This document shows positions 48,897 through 58,767 of a stretch of DNA of 64,000 nucleotides, in pieces. Made by a program: the position numbers and the translations under genes. The stretch lies in contig CBDFJL010000003.1 of the NCBI GenBank assembly GCA_965248495.1, positions 2,046,001-2,110,000 on the forward strand. The letters are read 5' to 3'. Below the pieces are notes generated by a model. It did not search any database and had not been told where the DNA came from. It saw only the letters and a program-made list of their open reading frames with translations. Within the stretch, counting starts at the first letter, position 1, and every line of letters starts with the position of its first letter. This DNA comes from CAUYXS01 sp965248495. Its GTDB lineage: Bacteria > Chloroflexota > Dehalococcoidia > Lucifugimonadales > Australimonadaceae.

Positions 48897-50933
48897 ATGA
48901 CCACCGAGACCACCCGCGCCGGCGTCGACGACCTGTGCATCAACACCGTTCGCTTCCTGGCCGTAGACGCCGTTGAGCAGGCCAAAGTGGGCCACCCCGG
49001 CGCGCCGATGGGAGCCGCGGCCACGGCCTACGCGCTGTGGGACCGCGTATTGCGACACGACCCCAGCGACCCGTCGTGGCCCGACCGCGACCGCTTCGTG
49101 CTGTCGGCGGGTCACGCCTCCATGCTCCTCTACTCGCTGCTCCACCTGACCGGCTACGACCTGCCCTTGGCGGAGCTGAAGCGCTTCCGGCAGTGGGGGA
49201 GCAAGACACCAGGCCACCCAGAGCTTGGGCTGACGCCGGGCGTCGAGACCACGACGGGCCCGCTGGGCCAGGGCTTCGCCAACGGCGTGGGCATGGCCTT
49301 CGCCGAGCGCTGGCTCGCCGAGCACTACAACAGGCCAGGGCACGAGATCATCGACCACCGCGTCTACGCCATCGTCTCCGACGGTGACCTCGAGGAGGGG
49401 GTTTCGTCCGAAGCCGCGTCCTTCGCGGGAGCGCACCACCTGGGCAAGCTCACCTACCTCTACGACAGCAACGGCATCTCCATCGAGGGCGACGTCACGA
49501 TCACCTTCACGGAGGACGTCGGCGCACGCTTCCGGGCCTATGGCTGGCACGTTGTTGGGCCCATAGACGGCATGAGCGCCGACGCCGTGGAGGCGGCGAT
49601 ACGCGAGGCGAACGCGGAGATGGACCGTCCCAGCCTGGTCATCTGCACGACGATCATCGGCTATGGCGCCCCCAACAAGGCGAACACCGGCGAGGTGCAC
49701 GGCGCGGCGCTCGGACCCGAAGAGACGAAGCTGGCGAAGGCCAACCTGGGTTGGCCCCATGAGGAGCCGTTCACCATCCCGGGCCCCGCCCTGGCACACT
49801 TCCGTGAGGCGGTCCATCGTGGGCGGGGATGGAGCAGTAACTGGCGCGAGCGATTCGAAGCGTACAAAGCCGCCCACCCCGTCGAAGCCGCGCAATTGGA
49901 GCGCGACCTGGCTGGTGATCTGCCTGCCGGCTGGGCCGACGAGTTGCCGCATCTCTTCGACGCTGACGCCGCGGAGGGAAAGGGCATGGCGACGCGCACC
50001 GCGTCGAGCCGCGCTCTGAACGCCATCGCCCAGCGCGTTCACTCCTTGGTCGGTGGCTCGGCGGATCTCGCACCCTCTACCAACACACTCATCAACTCGC
50101 GGGGCGACTTCGGGTTCGAGAGCAGCAACGTCAACATGCACTTCGGGATACGCGAGCACGCCATGGGTTCCATCGCCAACGGCATGGCGGTCCACGGCGG
50201 CCTGATCCCCTACACCGCCACCTTCCTGGTCTTCTACGACTACATGCGTCCGGCCGTGCGGCTCGCGGCGCTCATGGAACAGCGGATCGTCTTCGTCTTC
50301 ACCCACGACTCCATCGGCCTGGGCGAGGACGGCCCGACCCACCAGCCCATTGAGCAGCTCATGAGCGCTCGGCTGGTCCCTCACTTGGTATTGCTGCGGC
50401 CCGCCGATGCCACCGAGACGGCGGCCGCCTGGCAAGTGGCGCTGGAGCGGCGCACGGGACCGACTCTGCTCGCCCTTTCACGGCAGGGCCTGCCCACGCT
50501 TGATCGCACCGTCTACCCGCCCGCGGCCAACGTCGCTCGCGGTGCTTACACGCTGTGGGAGTCAGGGCCCGACCCACGCGCCATCGTCATTGGCACCGGG
50601 TCCGAGGTCGCCATCGCTCTCGCGGGCGCACAGCTTGCGGCGGGGAAGGGCGCGTCCGTACGGGTCGTCTCCATGCCGTCGTGGGAGCTGTTCGAGGAGC
50701 AGCCGCAGGCCTACCGCGATGCCGTGCTCCCACCGGACGTGAGCGCGCGGGTGTCGATCGAGGCGGGCGCGACCCTGGGCTGGGAGCGCTACATTGGTCG
50801 GGGAGGTACCGCCATCGGCATCGACCACTTCGGTGCCTCGGCCCCGATTGCGGACCTGCTACGTGAGTTCGGCTTCACCGCCGAGCACGTCGCCGATGCC
50901 GTTGCATCGACTCTGGCACGCAGCCCGGCATGA
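48897..50933 (+). CDS. tkt: Transketolase
   Basis: A 678-residue thiamine-diphosphate enzyme of the pentose phosphate pathway. EQAKVGHPGAPMGAAATAYA, GPLGQGFANGVGMAFAERWL, IVSDGDLEEGVSSEAASFAG (TPP Mg2+ site G-D), NMHFGIREHAMGSIANGMAV (catalytic Glu) and HDSIGLGEDGPTHQPIEQLM are all in order. The size is standard. Its stop overlaps the start of the HAD-phosphatase gene (ATGA), so they are translated together. The 275 bases before it (48622-48896) hold no gene. Confidence 0.97.
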   Translation: MTTETTRAGVDDLCINTVRFLAVDAVEQAKVGHPGAPMGAAATAYALWDRVLRHDPSDPSWPDRDRFVLSAGHASMLLYSLLHLTGYDLPLAELKRFRQWGSKTPGHPELGLTPGVETTTGPLGQGFANGVGMAFAERWLAEHYNRPGHEIIDHRVYAIVSDGDLEEGVSSEAASFAGAHHLGKLTYLYDSNGISIEGDVTITFTEDVGARFRAYGWHVVGPIDGMSADAVEAAIREANAEMDRPSLVICTTIIGYGAPNKANTGEVHGAALGPEETKLAKANLGWPHEEPFTIPGPALAHFREAVHRGRGWSSNWRERFEAYKAAHPVEAAQLERDLAGDLPAGWADELPHLFDADAAEGKGMATRTASSRALNAIAQRVHSLVGGSADLAPSTNTLINSRGDFGFESSNVNMHFGIREHAMGSIANGMAVHGGLIPYTATFLVFYDYMRPAVRLAALMEQRIVFVFTHDSIGLGEDGPTHQPIEQLMSARLVPHLVLLRPADATETAAAWQVALERRTGPTLLALSRQGLPTLDRTVYPPAANVARGAYTLWESGPDPRAIVIGTGSEVAIALAGAQLAAGKGASVRVVSMPSWELFEEQPQAYRDAVLPPDVSARVSIEAGATLGWERYIGRGGTAIGIDHFGASAPIADLLREFGFTAEHVADAVASTLARSPA

Positions 50934-51688
50934 GCATCAGAGCCATCGTCTTCGACCTGGATGGCACGCTGGTGCAATCCGAGCGGCTCAAGGCGCACTC
51001 CTATGCCGTCGCCGTGCAACGGCTCCGCGGCCTCGCCGAGCCGGACCTCCGGGCCGTGGAGGCCTATCGCGCGATTGTTGGCGCCGCGCGGGACGCGGCC
51101 TCGAAGCACATCGTCGAGGAGCTCGGGCTCGCGGAGGATTTGGCAAGCGAGATGGAGCGCCAGGGAGCTGATACGCCGGAGCAGGCCCTCAGCAACCTTC
51201 GCGTAGGCATCTACAAGGCCGTCGTGGAGGACCCGCAGGTCATCCGCGACAACGCCTGGCCACACACGACCGAGCTGTTGCGGGTGGCGCGCGACGCCTT
51301 CTGCTCGACGGCGCTGGCGACCATGTCGCAACGGGCGGAGGCCGAGCGCGTCCTGGATGCGCTGTCCCTCCGCGATGCGCTGGACCTCGTCCTCAGCCGC
51401 GAGGACGTCACCGAGCCAAAGCCGGCCCCGGAGATCTACGAGAAGGCCGCCAGCCAGCTGGGCGTTGCGACCAACGAGTGCCTGGTGCTGGAGGACTCGC
51501 CCGCCGGCGTACGCTCAGGGCTGGCCGCCGGTGCGCACGTCATCGCCATTGCGACACCGTTCACCGAGCGTCACCTGGTCCAGTCCGGTCTGCTGCCTGA
51601 GCGGTGGATCGTCCGCGACCCCGACCCGCGCGTGCTGATGCAGACCGTGCGCGCCTGCCTGGCGGCGGGCTTTACCGACCGGGGCTAG
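50930..51688 (+). CDS. HAD-superfamily phosphatase/phosphomutase-like
   Basis: A 252-residue HAD hydrolase. AIVFDLDGTLVQSERLKAHS has the D-x-D nucleophile pair, VLSREDVTEPKPAPEIYEKA the Lys motif, and CLVLEDSPAGVRSGLAAGAH the acidic motif IV. A helical cap lies between (subclass I). Coupling to transketolase suggests a sugar-phosphate substrate, such as a phosphoglycolate- or beta-phosphoglucomutase-type activity, but the exact one is unclear. Confidence 0.88.
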   Translation: MSIRAIVFDLDGTLVQSERLKAHSYAVAVQRLRGLAEPDLRAVEAYRAIVGAARDAASKHIVEELGLAEDLASEMERQGADTPEQALSNLRVGIYKAVVEDPQVIRDNAWPHTTELLRVARDAFCSTALATMSQRAEAERVLDALSLRDALDLVLSREDVTEPKPAPEIYEKAASQLGVATNECLVLEDSPAGVRSGLAAGAHVIAIATPFTERHLVQSGLLPERWIVRDPDPRVLMQTVRACLAAGFTDRG

Positions 51689-51912
51689 TTGCAGGCCCGC
51701 CCTCTGACCCAGGTTTCTCCACCTAGTCGTTGACCCCAGGGATACCCTCGCGCCTTGGGTTGTGCCTGGCGTGTGACCTTCACACGTCGCCGAGGTGCTC
51801 CAACCGTCGGATGCGACCGACCGGCCACCAAGGGGTGCATCAGGCGATCCATCAATGACAGGGGGCTAGCGGCTGCGCTAGAGTCGAGAGCGAGCGCCAC
51901 CGGAGGTACGCG

Positions 51913-53109
51913 ATGCCACTCATGTCCCAGCTGAGCGAAGTCGAGGCGAAGAGCCTGCTCTACTTCCCCGTCCTAGAGCACGACGACGCGCCGTCGACCC
52001 CGCTGGGCAAACCACTGTCGGAGGCGAAGCTGGGGCTGGTCACCACCGGGGGCATCCATCTCCGAAGCGACGCGCCGTTCCTCCACCAGGCGCCACCCGA
52101 CGCGTCGTTCAGGGTCATCCCAGCCAACACGCACCCACGGGACATCGTGCAGAGCCACGTGAGCATCGGCTTCGACCACACCGCCATCTACCGCGACATC
52201 AACGTCACGTTCCCCATGGACCGGCTGCGAGAGCTCCGGGATCGGGGCGAGGTCGGCAGCCTGGCCGAGAGCTACTACTCGTTCATGGGAGCGCAACGCG
52301 ACCCGAGCCGCGTCATCGAGGAGACGGCGCCCGAAGTCGCCCGCCGCATGAAGGCGGAGGGCGTGGACGCGGTGCTCGTCACCCCCACCTGACCCCTGTG
52401 CACTCACACCGGGTGTGTGATCGCGCGGGTCTTCGAAGAGATGGGCCTGACCACGGTAAACATCGCCCTCGTCCGCGAGCACGCCGAAGCGGTGAAGCCT
52501 CCGCGGGCCCTCACCGTACCGTTCCCCTTCGGCTTCGCCCTGGGGCGCGCGCTGGACCCGGACTTCCAGCACCGCGTGCTGGGCGCGGCCCTCGGTCTGC
52601 TCGGCAACGACGACACGCCGGTCCTCGCCGTGTGGCCGGAGGACGAGACCCGGCAAGTGCGCCTCGTCCAGGCGTCTCACGTCGAGCGCAAAGCGCCGGA
52701 CGACGTGGGCCCAGCGAACGAGCTGACCAAGCTCCGGGCGTTCTACGAGCGCTGGGTCGAGGCCAACGATGGGCGCACGGCAGTCGGCCTCAGCGGCGTG
52801 CCCGAGCGGCAGTTCCGCAAGCTGGTGCGGTTCCTCCAGGCCTACAGCGAGGGCGATGAGGCCGCCGACGTGCCGGAGCGTCCGCGCGACGTCTCAGTGC
52901 ACCAGTACATGCGCTACGCGGTCGACGACCTCAAGGCGTTCTACTACGAGGCACGAATGGCCCAGCGCGATGGCGTGGCCGAGCCGGAGCTGCACGAGTG
53001 GTTTTGGGGCGAGACGGCGATGGGGGCGCTTGTCGCCGCGGTGGCCGCCCACATGGGCTCCGCCGAGAGTGCCGCGATCAAGTCAATCGGCAACGGCATC
53101 GCCCGCTAA
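51913..53109 (+). CDS. Selenoprotein of the glycine/sarcosine/betaine/D-proline reductase B family, TGA at residue 160
   Basis: A 398-residue protein. SEAKLGLVTTGGIHLRSDAP, SFRVIPANTHPRDIVQSHVS, INVTFPMDRLRELRDRGEVG and SLAESYYSFMGAQ match the GrdB/PrdB-like family. DAVLVTPT is followed by TGA (52390-52392) and PLCTHTGCVIARVFEEMGL in the same frame, giving the U-x-x-C redox motif (Sec160, Cys163). The frame continues through ALTVPFPFGFALGRALDPDF and a C-terminal helical domain (QYMRYAVDDLKAFYYEARMA, then ELHEWFWGETAMGALVAA). The family is known to carry Sec here. Glycine or proline reductase partners are not adjacent, so the substrate is open; these homologues occur in many non-Stickland bacteria. 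Conventional annotation would split it into 159- and 230-residue genes. Confidence 0.88.
52404..52420 (+). promoter_or_regulatory. SECIS-like hairpin of the reductase-B selenoprotein
   Basis: UCACAC pairs with GUGUGA around loop CGGGU. The 17-base stem-loop starts 11 bases after the UGA (52393-52403), matching the spacing and size of the minimal E. coli fdhF SECIS, and the loop contains G-G-U. It is coding sequence at the same time. Confidence 0.65.
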
Positions 53110-53150
53110 GACAGTGCCCCGAACAGACGCAAGGTTTGGTGGGAATAGAA

Positions 53151-53175
53151 AAGGGCGCCCGTACGGGGCGCCCTT
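53151..53175. terminator. Terminator between the selenoprotein gene and glnA
   Basis: AAGGGCGCCC/GGGCGCCCTT stem with a short loop, between two convergent genes, flanked by AGAA on one side and TTCG on the other. It can serve both. Confidence 0.75.
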
Positions 53176-53201
53176 CGCATTCGTATTCGATTCGATGCGG
53201 G

Positions 53202-54647
53202 CTAGGCGTCGAAGTACAGGTGGAACTCGTATGGGTGGGGGCGGAGCCTGATCGGGTCCACCTCATTCTTCCGCTTGTAGTCCAGCCACATGTCGATGAG
53301 GTCCTGGGTGAAAACCCCACCCACCAGCAGGAAGTCGTGGTCCGCCTCCAACGCGTCCAGCGACTCCTCCAGCGAGCCGGGGACCTGCGCCACCTTGGCC
53401 GCCTCCTCGGGGGGCAGCTCGTAGATGTTCACCTCCAGCGGCGCGCCGGGGTCGATCTTGTTCTTGATACCGTCCAGCCCGGCCATGAGCATGGCAGCGA
53501 AGCCCAGGTAGGGGTTGCAGGTCGGGTCCGGCGGGCGGAACTCGACGCGCTTGGACTTGGGGCTCGATGAATACATGGGGATGCGGGCGGCAGCGCTTCG
53601 GTTCCGAGCCGAGTAGGCCAGGTTCACGGGCGCTTCGTAGCCGGGGACCAGGCGCTTGTAGGAGTTGGTGCTCGGGGCGAGGAACGCCATGAGCGCGGGC
53701 GCGTGCTTCAGCAGGCCGCCGATGTAGTGGCGTGCCATCTCACTGGTCAGCGCGTAGCCCGTCGCCCCGAAGAAGAGGTTGGTGCCGTCCTTCCACAGGC
53801 TCTGGTGCACATGCATGCCCGTGCCGTTGTCGCCGAACAGCGGCTTCGGCATGAACGTGGCGACCTTGCCCTGCTCGTTTGCGACGTTCTTCAAAATGTA
53901 CTTGTGCAACAACACCCAATCGGCCATGCGGGTCATCGTGGTGAAGCGCATGTCGATCTCGCCCTGGCCGGCAGTGGCAACCTCGTGGTGGTGCACTTCG
54001 ATGTCAATGCCTGCCTCGACCATCTTCAGCACGGCATCGGTCCGCAGGTCCTGCAGGGAGTCGACCGGCGACACAGGGAAGTAGCCCTCCTTGTGCCGGG
54101 GCCGGTTGCCGAGGTTCGAACCGTAGTGGTCGTCCTCTCGCCGCCCGGAGTTCCAGATCCCTTCCTCCGAGTCGATGAAGTAGTAGCCGGAGTGGGCCGT
54201 CTGGTCGAAGGCGATGTGGTCGAACACGAAGTGCTCGAGCTCGGGTCCCCAGTAGGAAACGTCGGCGACCCCGGATGCCTTGAGGTGAGCCTCCGCCTTG
54301 CGGGCCACATAGCGCGGGTCCCTGCTGTACGACGTGTCGTTGATCGGGTCGCGGACATCGCAGATCATGCAGAGCGTGGGGACCTCGGTGAACGGGTCCA
54401 TGAAGGCCGTTGTCGGGTCCGGAACCAGCATCATGTCGCTCTCTTCGATCTGCTGGAAGCCGCGGATGGACGACCCGTCGAAGCCCAGGCCTTCCTTGAA
54501 GGTGTCTTCGTCGAACTCGGTGGCCATAACCGCGAAGTGCTGCCAGGTACCAAGGAGATCGGTGAACCGCATGTCGACGATTTGGATATCGTTGGCCTTC
54601 AGGTGTTCGAGCACCTGTGCGGCCGTGCTGAGGCTAAGTCGTGCCAT
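53202..54647 (-). CDS. glnA: Type I glutamine synthetase
   Basis: A 481-residue enzyme that makes glutamine from glutamate, ammonia and ATP. DMRFTDLLGTWQHFAVMATE, the first Glu/metal region GLGFDGSSIRGFQQIEESDM, GTGMHVHQSLWKDG, KRLVPGYEAPVNLAYSARNR and RVEFRPPDPTCNPYLGFAAM are family motifs. NIYELPPEE contains the Tyr adenylylated in GSI-beta enzymes. ATG 54647 has GGAGAGA 6 bases upstream. A TATACT on the minus strand (54713-54708) is a possible -10. Confidence 0.97.
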   Translation of the reverse strand: MARLSLSTAAQVLEHLKANDIQIVDMRFTDLLGTWQHFAVMATEFDEDTFKEGLGFDGSSIRGFQQIEESDMMLVPDPTTAFMDPFTEVPTLCMICDVRDPINDTSYSRDPRYVARKAEAHLKASGVADVSYWGPELEHFVFDHIAFDQTAHSGYYFIDSEEGIWNSGRREDDHYGSNLGNRPRHKEGYFPVSPVDSLQDLRTDAVLKMVEAGIDIEVHHHEVATAGQGEIDMRFTTMTRMADWVLLHKYILKNVANEQGKVATFMPKPLFGDNGTGMHVHQSLWKDGTNLFFGATGYALTSEMARHYIGGLLKHAPALMAFLAPSTNSYKRLVPGYEAPVNLAYSARNRSAAARIPMYSSSPKSKRVEFRPPDPTCNPYLGFAAMLMAGLDGIKNKIDPGAPLEVNIYELPPEEAAKVAQVPGSLEESLDALEADHDFLLVGGVFTQDLIDMWLDYKRKNEVDPIRLRPHPYEFHLYFDA

Positions 54648-54845
54648 CGGTCTCTCCTCCAAAAGCGTGCGGCTCCGTCGCCTATTGGCGCGGCCGCGCT
54701 ACGCTGGAGTATAGCCGGGGGCCGGAGCCGGTGGCGCCCGCAGTTGTTACGAGACTGTAACAACCGGTGCGCCCACGGCACATCCCATCGCGGGGACGAC
54801 GCATCTCAGGAATACAAGCCCATTGCAGCGAAACGAGAAGCCCCC

Positions 54846-56105
54846 ATGCAACGACGGAAGATCGCCGCCCTCGCGGCCTTCGGACTCGGACTCGCCGCGG
54901 CCTGCGGAGGCGGAGCCGCGTTCGTGTCGGACGCTGACCCGACGCCCAACGCGCCAGCCGGTGCCACGGTCGTCATCGGCGGCCTCGAGTTCAGCCAGGA
55001 CGGCATAGCCGAGCCCGACCCGCTGTTTCAGGTCGAGCTGCTCAGCGCTTCGATCTTCACCGAGGGGTGGCTGACCGACTTCTCGCGCCACACGGTGCCG
55101 CTCACCGAGATCAACACGAGCCTCGTGAGGGACGCCATCCGTTCACTCGATGCCCCGACCTTCGTGCCGTTCGGAGAGGCAGACGTCTGGTTGGGCGACC
55201 CGGAGCCCGTCATCGCGCTGGAGATAGACGGCCAGGCGCGTGCCTACCCGCTTCAGATCCTGATCTACCACGAGATCGCCAACGACACGCTCGCCGGCGT
55301 CCCGGTCGCGGTCACGTTCTGCCCGCTGTGCAACTCGGCCATCGTCATGGACCGCCGCGTCGACGGCAACGTCTTGGAGTTCGGCGTGTCGGGCAATCTG
55401 CGCAAGAGCGACCTGATCATGTGGGACCGGCAGACCGAGACCTGGTGGCAGCAGTTCACTGGGGACGCCGTCGTCGGCGCCCTCGCTGGGAAGCGGCTCG
55501 AGTTCGTCGCGGCCCCGATCGTCTCCTACGCCGATTTCAAGGCCGGCTTCCCCGACGCCGAAGTGCTGTCCCGCGACACCGGGTTCGACCGGCCCTACGG
55601 CGTCAACCCCTACCCCGGCTACGACCGGGCCGACACCAGTCCATTCGCGTTCCGCGAGTCCCCCGATGGCCGCCTCCTGCCTAAGGAGCGCGTCGTCGCC
55701 GTCAGCAACGACGACGAGACCGCCCACGCGGCCTTCCCCTTCACCCTCCTCGCCCAGGAGCGGGTCGTGAACTACAGCGTCGGCAGCCAGCCGGTCGCCG
55801 TCTTCTTCAAGCCCGGCACGATCTCCGTTCTGGACTCGGACATCATCGACTTCTCCAAGGACATCGGCTCGACGGGGGTCTTCCTCCCCGAAGTCGATGG
55901 CCGCGCGCTGACCTTCTCGCTGAGCGGCGAGCGCTTCGTGGATGACCAGACCAAGTCCACGTGGAGCATCCTGGGCAAGGGGCTGAGCGGAGAGTTTGCC
56001 GGTGAGCAGCTGACGCCCGTGGTCCACGGCGACCACTTCTGGTTCGCCTGGTCCGCCTTCCAGCCCGAGACCAAGGTCTATAAGGGCGCGGCCACCACCG
56101 GCTAG
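54846..56105 (+). CDS. DUF3179-domain lipoprotein
   Basis: A 419-residue protein. The N-terminus is a lipoprotein signal (ALAAFGLGLAAAC, Cys about residue 20). The DUF3179 domain follows with RAYPLQILIYHEIANDTLAG, VAVTFCPLCNSAIVMDRRVD (C-x2-C), LEFGVSGNLRKSDLIMWDRQ and a C-terminal DEQTKS-like DDQTKSTWSILGKGL. DUF3179 proteins are extracytoplasmic and of unknown function; the C-x2-C pair suggests metal or redox binding. It is divergent from glnA. Confidence 0.9.
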   Translation: MQRRKIAALAAFGLGLAAACGGGAAFVSDADPTPNAPAGATVVIGGLEFSQDGIAEPDPLFQVELLSASIFTEGWLTDFSRHTVPLTEINTSLVRDAIRSLDAPTFVPFGEADVWLGDPEPVIALEIDGQARAYPLQILIYHEIANDTLAGVPVAVTFCPLCNSAIVMDRRVDGNVLEFGVSGNLRKSDLIMWDRQTETWWQQFTGDAVVGALAGKRLEFVAAPIVSYADFKAGFPDAEVLSRDTGFDRPYGVNPYPGYDRADTSPFAFRESPDGRLLPKERVVAVSNDDETAHAAFPFTLLAQERVVNYSVGSQPVAVFFKPGTISVLDSDIIDFSKDIGSTGVFLPEVDGRALTFSLSGERFVDDQTKSTWSILGKGLSGEFAGEQLTPVVHGDHFWFAWSAFQPETKVYKGAATTG

Positions 56106-56144
56106 GCGACTTCTGCCGCGCATTGTCGGCTCACGCCGACGCGG

Positions 56145-58295
56145 CTAACCGGCAGGCTGCCCTCGCTGGGCCCGTAGTTCGTCCAGCGCGGACTCGAAGT
56201 GGCGCGGGCCGATGGTCAACGCCAGGTCTTCCGAGGGCTCACCGCCATTTGCGTCCAGCGCCTCGCGGATGGCCAGGAAGGCGGCGCGCCGGCAAAGTGA
56301 GGCGAGGTCCGCGCCGGTCATGTCATCGGTCCGGCCGGCGAGGGCGTCGATGTCCACTGCATCGTCGAGCGGCATATCTCGCGTGTGCACCGCCAATATC
56401 GCGTGGCGGGAAAGCTGGTCTGGCAACGGGAGCTCGATGCGTTGCTCGAACCGCCCCGCGCGCAGCACCGCCGGGTCCAGCAGGTCGGGTCGGTTGGTCG
56501 CGCCAAGCACGATCACTCCAACCATGTCTTCGATCCCGTCCATCTCCGTCAGGAACTGGCTGATGACGCGATCGGTGACGGCGCTGTCGTGCCCTGAGCC
56601 CCTGCCGGGCAACAGCGAGTCCACCTCGTCGAAGAACAGGATGCACGGGCTGGCAAGCTTGGCCTTGCGGAAGACCCCCCGGACGCCGCGCTCCGACTCG
56701 CCTACCCAGAGCGAGAGCAGCTCCGGGCCTTTCACTGCGATGAAGTTGGCGTTGCTCTCGCTGGCGACGGCCTTGGCCAGCAGCGTCTTGCCGGTGCCGG
56801 GCGGGCCGCTCAGCAATATGCCTTTGGGTGGCGTCACGTGTGCCTTCTCGAAGAGGTTCCGGTGGCGTAGCGGCCACTCGATGGCCTCGCGTAGGGCGCG
56901 TTTCGCCTCATCCAGGCCTCCGACATCGTTCCAGCGGACGTCGGGGATCTCGGTGAAGACCTCGCGAATGGCCGAGGGCTCCACTTCTTTCAGCGCCTCC
57001 ATGAAATGTTCGTCCCGCACCTGGAGGTCCGCGAGCACCTCGTAGGGGACGTACTCCACCTCGCGCCGAATCTGCGGCATGACCTCACGCAGCGTAATCA
57101 TCGCGGCCTCGCGGCAGAGCGCGGCGAGATCGGCGCCGACGAAGCCATGGGTGAGCTCGGCGAGCTTGTCGAGGTCGACGTCGTCAGCCAGCGGCATGCC
57201 CCGCGTGTGGACTTGGAGCACCTCGAGTCTCCCATTACGGTCAGGGACCCCGATGGTGAGCTCCCGGTCGAGCCGGCCGGGGCGCCGCAGGGCCGGGTCC
57301 AGAATGTTGGGGACGTTGGTGGCGCCGATGACGACCACCTGTCCGCGCGATCGGAGCCCGTCCATGAGCGATAGCAGCTGCGCAACGACCCGGCGCTCGA
57401 CCTGCTGAAAACTACCGACCTCCTCGCGCTTGGGGGCGATGGCGTCGATCTCGTCGATGAACAGCACGGCGGGTGCGTGTGCCTCGGCGTCCTCGAAGAC
57501 CGCACGGAGGCGCTCCTCGGACTCGCCGTAGTACTTGCCGATGATCTCCGGGCCGTTGATGGTGGTGAAGTAGGCGGAGGTCTCGTTGGCCACCGCCTTG
57601 GCGATGAGCGTCTTGCCGGTGCCGGGCGGCCCGAAGAGCAGGACGCCGCGCGGGGGCTCGATGCCCAGGCGGTCGAACAGCTCGGGGTAACGGAGCGGTA
57701 GCTCGATCATCTCCCGGATACGCTGGATCTCGCGCCGGAGCCCGCCGATGTCTTCGTACGTCACCCCGGTGCGCTCGCGCTCGGCACGGTCCACGCTCTC
57801 GCCCTGGACTTTGACCGCCGTGGAGGCGCCGATGACGACCGCGCCCTTGGGCTGCGACTCCCCGACCACGAACTCGCGGTACAAGCCGCCGAGGAAGGTT
57901 GCGCGCACCTTGTCGCCGGTCTCCACGGCAACGCCGTCGAGCACGCTGGCCACGTAGCGCAGGTCCGACTCCAGCGGGGTGCGCTGCGTGTCGGCGATGG
58001 GCGCCAGCACCACCGACTCGGCGGCTGGGCAGACGGTCCGCTCCACATCCACCCAATCGTCGATGCCGGCCTGCGCGTTCTCGCGGACGATGCCGTCCAT
58101 CTGGAGCAGGCCCCTGCGCTCGCCCGCGTAGGCCGGGAGGGCCTTGGCCACCGTTGCGCGTTTGCCGCTGATGCGAACGATGTCGCCGACCTGTGCGCTG
58201 ATCTCCGCCAGGTCCTTGGGATCCAGGCGCACGGTGCCGCGCCCCACGTCTCTGGGGGAAGCTTCCGCCACACGCAGACTCTGGCTTGTCGTCAT
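56145..58295 (-). CDS. Cdc48/VCP-like double AAA ATPase
   Basis: A 716-residue protein: N-domain (residues 1-180, double-psi barrel type), D1 with GPPGTGKT near residue 222 and VLFIDEIDAIAPKREE, and D2 with GPPGTGKT near 496 and ILFFDEVDSLLPGRGS. Aromatic and Arg-finger motifs (RPGRLDRELTIG, RAGRFEQRIELP) are present in both. In archaea and eukaryotes such enzymes unfold proteins for degradation; bacterial homologues occur in Chloroflexota and actinobacteria. ATG 58295 (MTTSQSL) fits better than the upstream starts. The next gene on the same strand upstream ends 28 bases beyond the possible upstream start at 58349. Confidence 0.93.
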   Translation of the reverse strand: MTTSQSLRVAEASPRDVGRGTVRLDPKDLAEISAQVGDIVRISGKRATVAKALPAYAGERRGLLQMDGIVRENAQAGIDDWVDVERTVCPAAESVVLAPIADTQRTPLESDLRYVASVLDGVAVETGDKVRATFLGGLYREFVVGESQPKGAVVIGASTAVKVQGESVDRAERERTGVTYEDIGGLRREIQRIREMIELPLRYPELFDRLGIEPPRGVLLFGPPGTGKTLIAKAVANETSAYFTTINGPEIIGKYYGESEERLRAVFEDAEAHAPAVLFIDEIDAIAPKREEVGSFQQVERRVVAQLLSLMDGLRSRGQVVVIGATNVPNILDPALRRPGRLDRELTIGVPDRNGRLEVLQVHTRGMPLADDVDLDKLAELTHGFVGADLAALCREAAMITLREVMPQIRREVEYVPYEVLADLQVRDEHFMEALKEVEPSAIREVFTEIPDVRWNDVGGLDEAKRALREAIEWPLRHRNLFEKAHVTPPKGILLSGPPGTGKTLLAKAVASESNANFIAVKGPELLSLWVGESERGVRGVFRKAKLASPCILFFDEVDSLLPGRGSGHDSAVTDRVISQFLTEMDGIEDMVGVIVLGATNRPDLLDPAVLRAGRFEQRIELPLPDQLSRHAILAVHTRDMPLDDAVDIDALAGRTDDMTGADLASLCRRAAFLAIREALDANGGEPSEDLALTIGPRHFESALDELRAQRGQPAG

Positions 58296-58376
58296 GGGGG
58301 TCATGGTCTCAGAAAATGTGGCCGCCCAGCCCACGGACTGCGCGGCCACGGCTTCCCTAAGCCAAAAGAGTCACGG

Positions 58377-58679
58377 CTAGCAGCCGTGCATGGACCAATC
58401 CTCGAACTGGGCTTCCTCGGTGGGCTTCCACCAGAGCTTGTTCAACGCGGCCGATGCTTTATCCGTGTCCGCCTCCATCTCCCAGTCCAGCGCCATGGCC
58501 AGATAGCCGAGGTTCGCTTGCACGAGACGCATCGTGTCGATGGCCTTGCGCTGACCGCGATGCTTCTTGCTCCACTTCAGCGCGTCGACGGCGTCGTCCA
58601 GGCCGCGCGCGATCTGTGAGTTGATCTCCTTCAGCATCTGGTCGGGCCGCTGTGCGGGCGATATGTCGGTCCAGGTCAT
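58377..58679 (-). CDS. Hypothetical helical protein, 100 aa
   Basis: A 100-residue, largely helical protein: LKEINSQIARGLDDAVDALK and IDTMRLVQANLGYLAMALDW. It ends SMHGC. ATG 58679 follows a CGAGGAGACGCC ribosome binding site. No family is recognised. It precedes the Cdc48-like gene on the same strand, so it may be its partner or adaptor, but this is only positional. Confidence 0.65.
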   Translation of the reverse strand: MTWTDISPAQRPDQMLKEINSQIARGLDDAVDALKWSKKHRGQRKAIDTMRLVQANLGYLAMALDWEMEADTDKASAALNKLWWKPTEEAQFEDWSMHGC

Positions 58680-58767
58680 CAGGCGTCTCCTCGTGTGACG
58701 TTGGCCACTCACATTCTACTACGGGGTCCGGGAACCGAAGGCTACTGCGGGGCAGCCGAGGCCACGG

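Noticed and set aside
48717..50435. A 572-codon minus-strand frame opposite transketolase
   Set aside because: Antisense shadow with no motif; transketolase is complete.
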